Source: a virus. Taken from it: a DNA stretch of 32,153 nucleotides. Numbering within the stretch: position 1 is the first letter of the stretch; each line of letters opens with the position of its first letter. The stretch lies in the IMG/VR virus record IMGVR_UViG_3300006928_000041, positions 1-32,153 of that record; one strand, written 5' to 3'. Under the pieces are notes generated by a model. That model was not told the origin of the DNA. It saw only the letters and a program-made list of their open reading frames with translations, and did no database searches. The translations under genes were made by a program, and so were the position numbers. Shown here piece by piece: positions 21,763 through 27,807 of the stretch.

Positions 21763-22605
21763 ATGGGAAATGCACTGAAGCTAGGAATAGTGGGAAATGG
21801 TTTTGTTGGAAACGCTACGTCTGGCTTGTCCTGCAAGAAAAATTCTGTTTTTATCTATGATCGTGTAGATTACAAATCGCATCCTCATAATTGCACAATG
21901 GATGATATTAGGTCTTGTGATTTAATATTTATTTGTTTGCCAACTCCAATGAATAAAGAGGGTGATTGCCATACAGATTTTATCTCACAAGCTATCGCTG
22001 ATTTTTCAACTGAAGAAAAAGCTAAAACATTTATACGCTCCACAACTCCAGTTGGCTTTTGCAAGGAATTAGGCGTAAATCATTTTCCTGAATTTCTAAC
22101 TGAAGCAAATGCTTCTGTAGATTTTATCGAAACAGATACATGGGTATTGGGAATTGATAACACCAATTTAGAAATTTATTCGTCAATTAAAGCTGCGCTT
22201 ACAAATGCTAAAGAAGCTAATGCAATTAAAAGTGATAATGTTTTTCTAACTCAATCAAATACATCTGAATTTATAAAGTTAGCTCGAAACAGTGTTTTAG
22301 CAACCAAAGTAAGCTTGTTCAATGAGCTTTACAAAATCGCTGAAGGAAAACACATCGGATGGAATGAAGCCTTAAATGGTATTTTAATAGATGATAGAAT
22401 AACATCCAGCCATACAAAGGTTCCTTGTAATGGGAATTTTGGTTTTGGTGGAACTTGTTTTCCTAAAGATATTTCTAACCTAATTAATTGCGCTAAAAAA
22501 TCTGATGTTGAAACATTCATTTTAGACGCTGCACAGGAAAGAAATAATAAGCTGGATAGGCCACTAAAAGATTGGGCCTTTGATATAAACCGTAGTGTGA
22601 TCTGA
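21763..22605 (+). CDS. UDP-glucose/GDP-mannose 6-dehydrogenase-like enzyme, short form
   Basis: This 280-residue protein belongs to the NAD-dependent family that oxidises UDP-glucose to UDP-glucuronate (or related sugars). It has the Rossmann G11-x-G13-x-x-G16, C-L-P-T-P-M (58-63), R-S-T-T-P-V-G (92-98), P-E-F-L-T-E (109-114), the Lys/Asn/Glu helix around K182-N187, and the catalytic cysteine motif G-F-G-G-T-C232-F-P-K235-D236. All catalytic residues I can check are present. It ends shortly after the central domain, so the third, C-terminal UDP-binding domain of the usual 390-440-residue enzymes is missing. The start at 21763 is set by promoter P9, and the upstream extension is hydrophobic and unlike the family. 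It is the only gene of its unit. Confidence 0.88.
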   Translation: MGNALKLGIVGNGFVGNATSGLSCKKNSVFIYDRVDYKSHPHNCTMDDIRSCDLIFICLPTPMNKEGDCHTDFISQAIADFSTEEKAKTFIRSTTPVGFCKELGVNHFPEFLTEANASVDFIETDTWVLGIDNTNLEIYSSIKAALTNAKEANAIKSDNVFLTQSNTSEFIKLARNSVLATKVSLFNELYKIAEGKHIGWNEALNGILIDDRITSSHTKVPCNGNFGFGGTCFPKDISNLINCAKKSDVETFILDAAQERNNKLDRPLKDWAFDINRSVI

Positions 22606-22680
22606 TTCTGCTAGAAACAGTACGCCTAGCTTCGTTTGTGAGCGTTCTTCTTAGCTCTCGAATATAAACATACCCCTGAG

Positions 22681-22702
22681 ATAACGTATGCCTATGCGTT
22701 AT
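22681..22702 (+). other. Hairpin in the gap after the sugar dehydrogenase
   Basis: A 9-bp stem with one G-T pair: ATAACGTAT, loop GCCT, ATGCGTTAT. A run of eight T begins only about 12 nt later, so it is a weak terminator candidate. The rest of the 162-nt gap holds no gene that I can support. Confidence 0.55.
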
Positions 22703-22732
22703 TCTACATACCTATTTTTTTTACTTTTTTTG

Positions 22733-22767
22733 TTTACAGGTAAGCCGTTTATGAATATATTCTATCT
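22733..22767 (+). promoter_or_regulatory. Early promoter P5
   Basis: TTTACA (22733-22738), 17-nt spacer, TATATT (22756-22761), 6 nt, ATG at 22768. The post -35 block is GGTAAGCCGTTTAT. Upstream is T-rich. Confidence 0.88.
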
Positions 22768-23001
22768 ATGCTAAACGGCACAAACAAAATCGAAAAACAA
22801 ATCGGCCTGAAACAAGGTAAAGATAAATTTGGTTGCAAGCAAACCGAACAACGCGCCAAACAAAATTTGGCTAAACTCAAAATGGCTAACGAGGTACTTG
22901 CTTTTTTGGAAACCAAATTAGGTGATAAGGCTGCTGGAGCAATGGATAATTTCCTTATTCAATACTCCATTGAAAATCTACACAAAACACTAATCAAATA
23001 A
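22768..23001 (+). CDS. Small basic early protein with MLNGTN start
   Basis: This 77-residue, lysine-rich, helical protein is of unknown function. The start block reads ATGCTAAACGGCACAAAC, a diverged copy that keeps MLNGTN. No second ATG lies close behind it, so here the block is probably truly part of the protein. It is followed after 5 nt by the next gene, in the same P5 unit. Confidence 0.7.
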   Translation: MLNGTNKIEKQIGLKQGKDKFGCKQTEQRAKQNLAKLKMANEVLAFLETKLGDKAAGAMDNFLIQYSIENLHKTLIK

Positions 23002-23006
23002 CTGAC

Positions 23007-23444
23007 ATGAAAACTAACACTGAAGTAACACTACTCACCATTGATAAAACGAATCCTAAAATTCAGGCAATTTGTAAAAATTACAATGATCGGATTGCTC
23101 GATATTTAGAACCTAAAACCAATATTTCTGATCCGAAATTTCGCAGAAAATCTGAAAAGTGGTTTGCAGAACAGGCCGATAAACTATGCGACCAACTTTA
23201 TGATATTTTGCTTTTAATACAGGAAACAACCACTGAATCAGGTGAACCTATTCTTAATTATGTGGATGATAGTGGCCATGTAAAATATGATTGCGAGCTT
23301 TGCACTATTGGAATTCCTATCTCCGCAACAAAGGAACAGGGAACTGGTTTCTGGTGCAAAGAACACTTTAAAACCGATGATGGTAAAATTAAAGAATTCA
23401 TGACCGAAGGTGATATGTCGGCCAAACTAATTCGTCAGTGTTAG
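23007..23444 (+). CDS. Early protein with a C-terminal zinc-finger-like motif
   Basis: This is a 145-residue protein of unknown function. Residues about 25-75 are helical and charged. Near 95-120 it has C-E-L-C and, 19 residues on, W-C-K-E-H-F, a C-x2-C...C-x2-H spacing that could hold zinc. The leader is AACTGAC with no Shine-Dalgarno motif. A large terminator hairpin follows 9 nt after the stop. Confidence 0.75.
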   Translation: MKTNTEVTLLTIDKTNPKIQAICKNYNDRIARYLEPKTNISDPKFRRKSEKWFAEQADKLCDQLYDILLLIQETTTESGEPILNYVDDSGHVKYDCELCTIGIPISATKEQGTGFWCKEHFKTDDGKIKEFMTEGDMSAKLIRQC

Positions 23445-23453
23445 TAAAACAAT

Positions 23454-23497
23454 CCCTGCTGCCCTCAAAGTCAGGTGAGGGTAGCAGGGGCCTTTTT
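23454..23497 (+). terminator. Long-stem intrinsic terminator
   Basis: CCCTGCT-G-CCCTCA pairs with TGAGGG-T-AGCAGGG across an 8-nt loop, giving a stem of about 14 pairs with one mismatch, then GCCTTTTT. No new promoter of the P family follows, so the genes at 23518 and 24107 need readthrough or another promoter. Confidence 0.85.
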
Positions 23498-23517
23498 AAT
23501 CTTAACGGAGAACAAAA

Positions 23518-24138
23518 ATGATTTATAAAAATACCACTAATCTAAATGATAAACTAATTCATAAGATGATTGCGTTCGCTTGCACACGCTGGCGGCAATT
23601 AACATCAGGCGATTTCAATAGAATTCCTAAATCACTTCATAATAAGTTTTTTAAGAAGCACATTCGTGAATTTACTATCACCAACAGAGAGGAAAATTAT
23701 TCAGGAGTGCATTATTACCTTGGTACAAATATAGGGTCAGAAATTAAATGTAGAATCGGAAAAAAATATAGGGGCAAATGGATTCAATTTGGAATCTGCA
23801 ATGAAAAGCCTGAAGATTATATTAAAAGAAATTTTCTTAATTATGAACGCGAGGTAATTGCAATGCACGTTATTGCTCATGAGGTTGGGCATGGATGTAT
23901 TCATCACAATGAATGCCATTCAAATAGAAAACCCAGTAGGCATTATGGAAAATCTAAAGGAGGAGATGAGGAATATATTGACCGAATTGCAGAAAAAATC
24001 ACACAGGAATTTTATGAACAGGGCCGACACCCATACATATCTGAATCTAACTTAAAGAAAATACTATCACTAAAACTAAATATAAACAGATTGAAAGATA
24101 CTAATAATGATTGGAAAGAATACAAAAACCAAGGATGA
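23518..24138 (+). CDS. Zinc metalloprotease-like protein (HExGH)
   Basis: This 206-residue protein has the zinc-protease helix A-H121-E122-V-G-H125, with histidines at 129-130 and an acidic segment G-G-D-E-E-Y further on. Upstream strands (F-T-I-T, H-Y-Y-L-G, W-I-Q-F-G-I) precede the helix, as in small SprT-like or metallopeptidase folds. The C-terminal 40 residues are basic. GGAG about 8 nt before the ATG is a good ribosome site. A phage protease in an early region could act on host proteins or stay inactive as a DNA-associated protein. The target is unknown. It overlaps the next gene by 32 nt. Confidence 0.78.
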   Translation: MIYKNTTNLNDKLIHKMIAFACTRWRQLTSGDFNRIPKSLHNKFFKKHIREFTITNREENYSGVHYYLGTNIGSEIKCRIGKKYRGKWIQFGICNEKPEDYIKRNFLNYEREVIAMHVIAHEVGHGCIHHNECHSNRKPSRHYGKSKGGDEEYIDRIAEKITQEFYEQGRHPYISESNLKKILSLKLNINRLKDTNNDWKEYKNQG

Positions 24139-24364
24139 AATAGATATTAAAAAGCTATTTGCTAATACTGTGGATGATAACATTCTTATGTTAAGAGAAT
24201 TAGAAACAGACCAAGATTCAAATGAAAGAAAAATTGAATCCTATAAAAAGGGCATAAAGGAAATGGAATTGAAGTTGTATGCATATAATAAAATTAAATC
24301 CATTATTGAAAATAAAATTACCACTGTAGAAAGTGTTATCCATATACAGGAGAATCAACCATAA
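24107..24364 (+). CDS. Small coiled-coil protein
   Basis: This 85-residue, highly charged, mostly helical protein has heptad-like Leu/Ile spacing from about 25 to 75. No function is recognised. It overlaps the metalloprotease gene by 32 nt, so it is co-translated. No Shine-Dalgarno motif is clear. Confidence 0.65.
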   Translation: MIGKNTKTKDEIDIKKLFANTVDDNILMLRELETDQDSNERKIESYKKGIKEMELKLYAYNKIKSIIENKITTVESVIHIQENQP

Positions 24365-24467
24365 ACTCGGTGCGTAGTTTAACGTCTAAGCGTACTTTAG
24401 AATATTGGTATATGATTACATACCCCATATACAGCCTGAAAAAAGTTTCATTTTTCTTATTTTATTG

Positions 24468-24502
24468 TTTACAGGCTAACACCTAACGTGTAAGGTTTCA
24501 CC
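24468..24502 (+). promoter_or_regulatory. Early promoter P6
   Basis: TTTACA (24468-24473), 17-nt spacer, TAAGGT (24491-24496), 6 nt, ATG at 24503. The post -35 block is GGCTAACACC. Upstream GAAAAAAGTTTCATTTT resembles P7 and P8. The 138-nt gap before the gene otherwise holds no gene I can support. Confidence 0.75.
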
Positions 24503-24673
24503 ATGATAACTGATTGCAACAAACAAATCACAAAGAAAACCCAACGGGGCGAAAAAATCACTTACACCAAACACTTCATGTTTGGAAAAACTGACCGATT
24601 GACCTCAGTGGTAGTTGCAAATAACGGAAAAGAAATTCTTTTGGATACAGGTGATTCAATCCGATTTGCTTAA
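24503..24673 (+). CDS. 56-residue early protein placed by its promoter
   Basis: This short reading frame starts 6 nt after the -10 of P6, the same spacing as in the other units, which is the main evidence that it is a gene. The protein begins M-I-T-D-C-N-K-Q, has a basic first half and a beta-like second half (L-T-S-V-V-V-A-N-N-G-K-E-I-L-L). Its function is unknown. It ends 22 nt before the next gene. Confidence 0.68.
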   Translation: MITDCNKQITKKTQRGEKITYTKHFMFGKTDRLTSVVVANNGKEILLDTGDSIRFA

Positions 24674-24695
24674 TTTTCTAACCTTAATAAATGCT

Positions 24696-25070
24696 ATGAA
24701 CTACGGCGAATTACGAAAACGATTTCAAATTAGAAAATTTGATGAGCAAATTTCTGAAATCAAAAAATTGCCAAATGCTAAATACTTTTTAGATAACGGA
24801 TGGGGAGCGTGGGCTTCTTATTCTTATGCAGAAGAGGGATTAGTAAAATGCAGAAAGAGCGGCAAACATTTTAGGCTGACAGGTTATATTGGCAAAATAA
24901 TTTTTAAATCTGGAAAAGAAATAGATGAAAAGCGATATAAAATCGGGCCTGAAATTGATTATGTTCAATATATCAGAGATGTTTTAAATGTTAAAATCAA
25001 AGCAGGAATTCTTCCTGCTGATTATGATATTGAAAACTATGTTCAAACCTCACCAAGCATGAATTATTAA
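24696..25070 (+). CDS. Hypothetical early protein
   Basis: This is a 124-residue protein with an N-terminal helix (Y-G-E-L-R-K-R-F) and a central G-W-G-A-W-A-S-Y-S-Y-A-E-E-G stretch with many aromatics, then strands with basic residues. No family is recognised. The start at 24696 is preferred; an upstream in-frame extension lies inside the previous gene and has a different, hydrophobic composition. It is second in the P6 unit. Confidence 0.72.
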   Translation: MNYGELRKRFQIRKFDEQISEIKKLPNAKYFLDNGWGAWASYSYAEEGLVKCRKSGKHFRLTGYIGKIIFKSGKEIDEKRYKIGPEIDYVQYIRDVLNVKIKAGILPADYDIENYVQTSPSMNY

Positions 25071-25094
25071 AATGAAAAAAGTTGCATTTTATGG

Positions 25095-25132
25095 TTTACA
25101 GCCTAGCCATTAACCTGTATAAACTAACCAAC
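25095..25132 (+). promoter_or_regulatory. Early promoter P7
   Basis: TTTACA (25095-25100), 17-nt spacer, TATAAA (25118-25123), then 9 nt to ATG at 25133, so a leader of about 3 nt. The post -35 block GCCTAGCC equals that of P2. Upstream GAAAAAAGTTGCATTTTAT is also found in front of P8. Confidence 0.85.
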
Positions 25133-25378
25133 ATGACTGCTAATAACCGAATCCAATATATCAAATCTAATCCAACACATATTTGCGTTGATTCAACTTA
25201 TTTTTCATTGACCCGTAACTATGCTTGTCCAAAAGCACGGTTCCAAATCAAGGGTTGCCTCGATATTGTGCAGTTCGATAAACAGAAATATTCTATCAAG
25301 CAGCAAATGCTCATCACGCTCGCTGAAAATTTTCACAACGCTTTTAACCTGTTCGTACTCAAAGGAGATTCAAAATGA
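25133..25378 (+). CDS. Hypothetical early protein
   Basis: This 81-residue protein of unknown function has a beta-like first half with two cysteines (C-V-D-S-T-Y-F and A-C-P-K-A-R-F) and a helical second half (Q-M-L-I-T-L-A-E-N-F). The start at 25133 is fixed by P7; upstream extension would place codons in the promoter. It overlaps the next gene by 4 nt. Confidence 0.72.
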   Translation: MTANNRIQYIKSNPTHICVDSTYFSLTRNYACPKARFQIKGCLDIVQFDKQKYSIKQQMLITLAENFHNAFNLFVLKGDSK

Positions 25379-25872
25379 ATATATTTATTTTAGATGATGA
25401 CCCTAAACAGGCTGCAGAGTGGTTATGCGATAAGCATATTTGCAAAATGATTGTCGAATCTGCACAAATGCTTTGTTCAGCCTATCCAGAAAAATATAAA
25501 GCACCCTACAAGGCAACATACATAAATCATCCTTGCACAAAGTGGACTCGTTCATCCCGCATGAATTTTAACTGGCTGTTAGATCACGCTTTCACATTGT
25601 GCGATGAATACACAAAACGCTACGGTAAAATCCACAAATCAGCACAGGTAATAGATTGGTGCTGGATGAAATCAAATAAACTTACCTTTCCTGCATACGA
25701 ACAAACTCCGTTTATAAAAGCTATGCCAGATGGATATAAAGTAGATTGCCCGATTACCTCTTATCGCAATTATTATAATCATGAAAAATCCCGTTTCGCA
25801 AAATGGGAACGTGGCAACAAAAATATTCCCTTCTGGTACAAGAACAAATATCAACCTGAACTAACTAAATAA
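25375..25872 (+). CDS. Conserved phage protein of the 'MNIF-x-LD-x-DP' type
   Basis: This 165-residue protein matches a pattern I associate with a widespread uncharacterised phage family: M-N-I-F-I-L-D-D-D-P, C-D-K-H-I-C-K-M-I-V-E-S-A-Q-M-L, N-H-P-C-T-K-W, then L-C-D-E-Y-T-K-R-Y-G-K and A-M-P-D-G-Y-K-V-D, S-Y-R-N-Y-Y. Conserved His, Cys, Asp and Lys suggest an enzyme. It has no membrane segment. I do not assign a reaction; relatives are sometimes named after pyrimidine-dimer glycosylases, which I cannot confirm here. AAAGGAG upstream is a strong ribosome site. Confidence 0.75.
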   Translation: MNIFILDDDPKQAAEWLCDKHICKMIVESAQMLCSAYPEKYKAPYKATYINHPCTKWTRSSRMNFNWLLDHAFTLCDEYTKRYGKIHKSAQVIDWCWMKSNKLTFPAYEQTPFIKAMPDGYKVDCPITSYRNYYNHEKSRFAKWERGNKNIPFWYKNKYQPELTK

Positions 25873-25874
25873 CT

Positions 25875-26075
25875 ATGAATCATTATCTCGTAATATTAAA
25901 TAACGGTGCTGAAGTCGAAGTGTTTGCTCCAAATTGGATGGTCGCTCCTGCTTACGCAATTAAGGAATACAGAGAAAAGAACCCTGATGCTCCTGATAAT
26001 TTGGGAATGACAGATATTAAGGCAGTAAATGCTGACGATATGGTAACGTGGGGAAAATCAGATAAGAAATTATAG
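25875..26075 (+). CDS. Small early protein
   Basis: This 66-residue protein begins with a strand pair (Y-L-V-I-L-N-N-G-A-E-V-E-V-F-A-P) and ends with a charged helix. The W-M-V-A-P-A-Y-A-I-K-E-Y-R-E core looks like a small alpha/beta unit. It starts 2 nt after the preceding stop. The function is unknown. Confidence 0.65.
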   Translation: MNHYLVILNNGAEVEVFAPNWMVAPAYAIKEYREKNPDAPDNLGMTDIKAVNADDMVTWGKSDKKL

Positions 26076-26078
26076 CTC

Positions 26079-26270
26079 ATGGATTACATAAGCGACCATA
26101 TTGAATACAAAAAAATGTGTGAAAAATATGGCGAGAAAGCTATATGGCAAGAACCAAATCACGCAAACGCTCAAGGCTATATAGAAGGTGATCGAAAAAT
26201 AACTCTAAAAGATTATCCAAAAAGGTTAAGGAATTATGGCAGAAGAAAATCAAATAAAGAAAATGGCTGA
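26079..26270 (+). CDS. Small basic early protein
   Basis: This 63-residue protein of unknown function has a basic C-terminus (P-K-R-L-R-N-Y-G-R-R-K). It starts 3 nt after the previous stop and overlaps the next frame by 35 nt. No Shine-Dalgarno motif is clear. Confidence 0.55.
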   Translation: MDYISDHIEYKKMCEKYGEKAIWQEPNHANAQGYIEGDRKITLKDYPKRLRNYGRRKSNKENG

Positions 26271-26415
26271 ATCATCTTCATTCGGAAGATTCCTAGCTAA
26301 CAAAAGCAACAAGGATAGAATCTGGTGCAGAAGTGATCTTGGTAGCAGAGCAGCAAGGCGAGCATCAGAACAAGCCCATAAGAGGGAACTGAAAAGGGCC
26401 ATGAAAAAAAAGTGA
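26236..26415 (+). CDS. Small arginine-rich protein
   Basis: This 59-residue protein has a basic C-terminal half (R-A-A-R-R-A-S-E-Q-A-H-K-R-E-L-K-R). A frame-overlap of 35 nt with the previous gene and a stop just before P8 fit the dense packing here. It is likely nucleic-acid binding by charge. No family is recognised. Confidence 0.6.
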   Translation: MAEENQIKKMAESSSFGRFLANKSNKDRIWCRSDLGSRAARRASEQAHKRELKRAMKKK

Positions 26416-26434
26416 AAAAAGTTGCATTTTATTG

Positions 26435-26469
26435 TTTACAGGTTAACCGTTTACCTATATATTCCTATT
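26435..26469 (+). promoter_or_regulatory. Early promoter P8
   Basis: TTTACA (26435-26440), 17-nt spacer, TATATT (26458-26463), 6 nt, ATG at 26470. The post -35 block is GGTTAACCGTTTA, a near palindrome. It is the last P-type promoter in the window and may transcribe through the recombination genes to the right edge, since no terminator is seen after it. Confidence 0.88.
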
Positions 26470-26667
26470 ATGCTTAACGGCACTAATAACACTGAAAACA
26501 AAATGTACTCGATCATAATTACTTGGGATAACACTGACCCTTATGTTTACGGCCCGTATGCTACCGAAGATGAAGCAAAGGACGCCCTGCAAAAAATTGA
26601 AGATAAATGGGACGATTGGGACTGGCGTCACCAAACAGGCCGTAACATTCAAAAAATGGAGAAATAA
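26470..26667 (+). CDS. Small acidic early protein with MLNGTN start
   Basis: This 65-residue protein begins with the shared MLNGTN block. A second ATG at 26503 starts M-Y-S-I-I-I-T-W-D-N and gives 54 residues. The body is Asp/Trp-rich (D-K-W-D-D-W-D-W-R) with a helix A-T-E-D-E-A-K-D-A-L-Q-K-I. The function is unknown. Transcription from P8 is expected to start at the first ATG. Confidence 0.7.
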   Translation: MLNGTNNTENKMYSIIITWDNTDPYVYGPYATEDEAKDALQKIEDKWDDWDWRHQTGRNIQKMEK

Positions 26668-26668
26668 G

Positions 26669-26911
26669 ATGAGCGGATTTAAAACAGCCATAATGTGTCA
26701 TTCACGACCTGCCCAAAGGTGGTTGCACATATGCCCACACTGTAATGACCATATTGGAGATATAGACGGGGTAAGTGTTCATGATGTTGAAAAATGCGCT
26801 TTGCTGAGAGCGAACAAAGAGGAATTATCAAAAAAGGAATATTTAGATGTGCTACACGCATATGACCCGATGGCAGAAATGAAGAAACTTAAAAATAAAA
26901 AGTTGAAATGA
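26669..26911 (+). CDS. Small protein with a zinc-finger-like N-terminus
   Basis: This 80-residue protein has C-P-H-C-N-D-H near residue 26 and a C-A-L-L later, possible zinc ligands together with nearby His. The last third is lysine-rich. The start at 26669 follows the previous stop by 1 nt; longer upstream extension would lie within the preceding gene. It overlaps the hydrolase start by 4 nt. Confidence 0.65.
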   Translation: MSGFKTAIMCHSRPAQRWLHICPHCNDHIGDIDGVSVHDVEKCALLRANKEELSKKEYLDVLHAYDPMAEMKKLKNKKLK

Positions 26912-27348
26912 AAAAAATAATTCTAACCCTACTGTTATCTACAGTTTGCCTAACTGCGGAAGATACTTTTGAAACCGAACTGGTAGCGGCAGTAATCATT
27001 CTTGAGGCTGGAGGCGAAGGAATGGAAGGATGTGAAGCAGTTTGGGAGGTGATTCATAACAGAAAAAAAACCAATCCAAGATGGCCTGATACTTATTTAG
27101 GAGTTATAATTCAACCTTGGCAATTTTCCTGCCTGAATACTTATAAAGATAGATACCATATTCCAATAGCAAAAGCTAAAAAGCATCCTCTATATAAACA
27201 GGTTAGGGATATGATTATCTATTTGCCAAAAACAAATCACACAAAAAACGCAAATCACTATTGCACTTTACCGACTGAAAATAAATGGACAAGAAAATAT
27301 AAGGTGATCGCCACAGTTAGAAATCATAAATTCTATAAATTCAACTAA
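26908..27348 (+). CDS. Exported cell-wall hydrolase (SleB-like endolysin)
   Basis: This 146-residue protein has a Sec-type signal peptide (M-K-K, hydrophobic 4-16, C-L-T-A at the end) and then the SleB/hydrolase-2 core: L-V-A-A-V-I-I-L-E33-A-G-G-E-G, with the likely catalytic glutamate, and A-V-W-E-V-I-H-N-R shortly after. The C-terminal half has H-Y-C and W-T-R-K-Y segments. Members cleave peptidoglycan (glycosidase or transglycosylase type). A signal peptide lets it leave the cytoplasm without a holin. Its position in the early region, about 9 kb from the membrane-protein cluster, is unusual. It overlaps the gene before it by 4 nt and touches the next (TAATG). Confidence 0.85.
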   Translation: MKKIILTLLLSTVCLTAEDTFETELVAAVIILEAGGEGMEGCEAVWEVIHNRKKTNPRWPDTYLGVIIQPWQFSCLNTYKDRYHIPIAKAKKHPLYKQVRDMIIYLPKTNHTKNANHYCTLPTENKWTRKYKVIATVRNHKFYKFN

Positions 27349-27647
27349 TGAACTCCTACGAAAAATGGAATAAATATCATAAAGAAAATCCTCATGTTTA
27401 TGAGGAATTTTGTGAAAAAGCTAAATACGCATTCAGAAAAGGTCTGAGGAGGTATTCAGCCAGAACCATAATTGAAACAATCAGATGGAAAACATCTATA
27501 AGCACAACCTCAAAAGATTTTAAGATTTCAAATTGCTACAGCCCATTTTATGCAAGGTTGTTTGCAAAAGATTTTCCACAGCTAAAGGAAATATTCAACT
27601 ATTCACAATCACAAGCAGATAAATACTTCGATGAATCCAGCAGTTAA
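27348..27647 (+). CDS. Conserved small phage protein
   Basis: This 99-residue protein follows a pattern that is common in phages: N-P-H-V-Y-E-E-F near the start, then R-x-x-A-R-T-I-I-E-T-I-R-W, then F-K-I-S-N-C-Y-S-P-F-Y-A-R-L-F. Relatives are uncharacterised to my knowledge. The surface is basic and it may bind nucleic acid. The start shares an A with the hydrolase stop; the end overlaps the next gene by 17 nt. Confidence 0.75.
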   Translation: MNSYEKWNKYHKENPHVYEEFCEKAKYAFRKGLRRYSARTIIETIRWKTSISTTSKDFKISNCYSPFYARLFAKDFPQLKEIFNYSQSQADKYFDESSS

Positions 27648-27807
27648 AAAATATATGTCCGAACTTGGCAAGAAAAGGGCTAAACAAATCACCAGCAAGG
27701 AACGCTCACAATGGGCTAAAAAAGCATGGGAAAAGATTCCTAAAAAGGAACGTAGCAAAATTATGAGTGAACGAGCAAAGAAAGCATGGGGAAAAAGGAA
27801 AAAGTAA
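27631..27807 (+). CDS. Small lysine-rich repeat-like protein
   Basis: This 58-residue protein contains a repeated pattern, K-E-R-S-Q-W-A-K-K-A-W-E-K and K-E-R-S-K-I-M-S-E-R-A-K-K-A-W, so about 20 residues occur twice in similar form. It is highly basic and likely DNA- or RNA-binding. It overlaps both neighbours by about 20 nt. Confidence 0.65.
   Translation: MNPAVKKYMSELGKKRAKQITSKERSQWAKKAWEKIPKKERSKIMSERAKKAWGKRKK

Noticed and set aside
24365-24467. tRNA-like look of the segment with AGTTTAAC and paired GGTAT/ATACC
   Set aside because: There is no acceptor stem, anticodon arm or T-arm (GTTCRA) in the right order.
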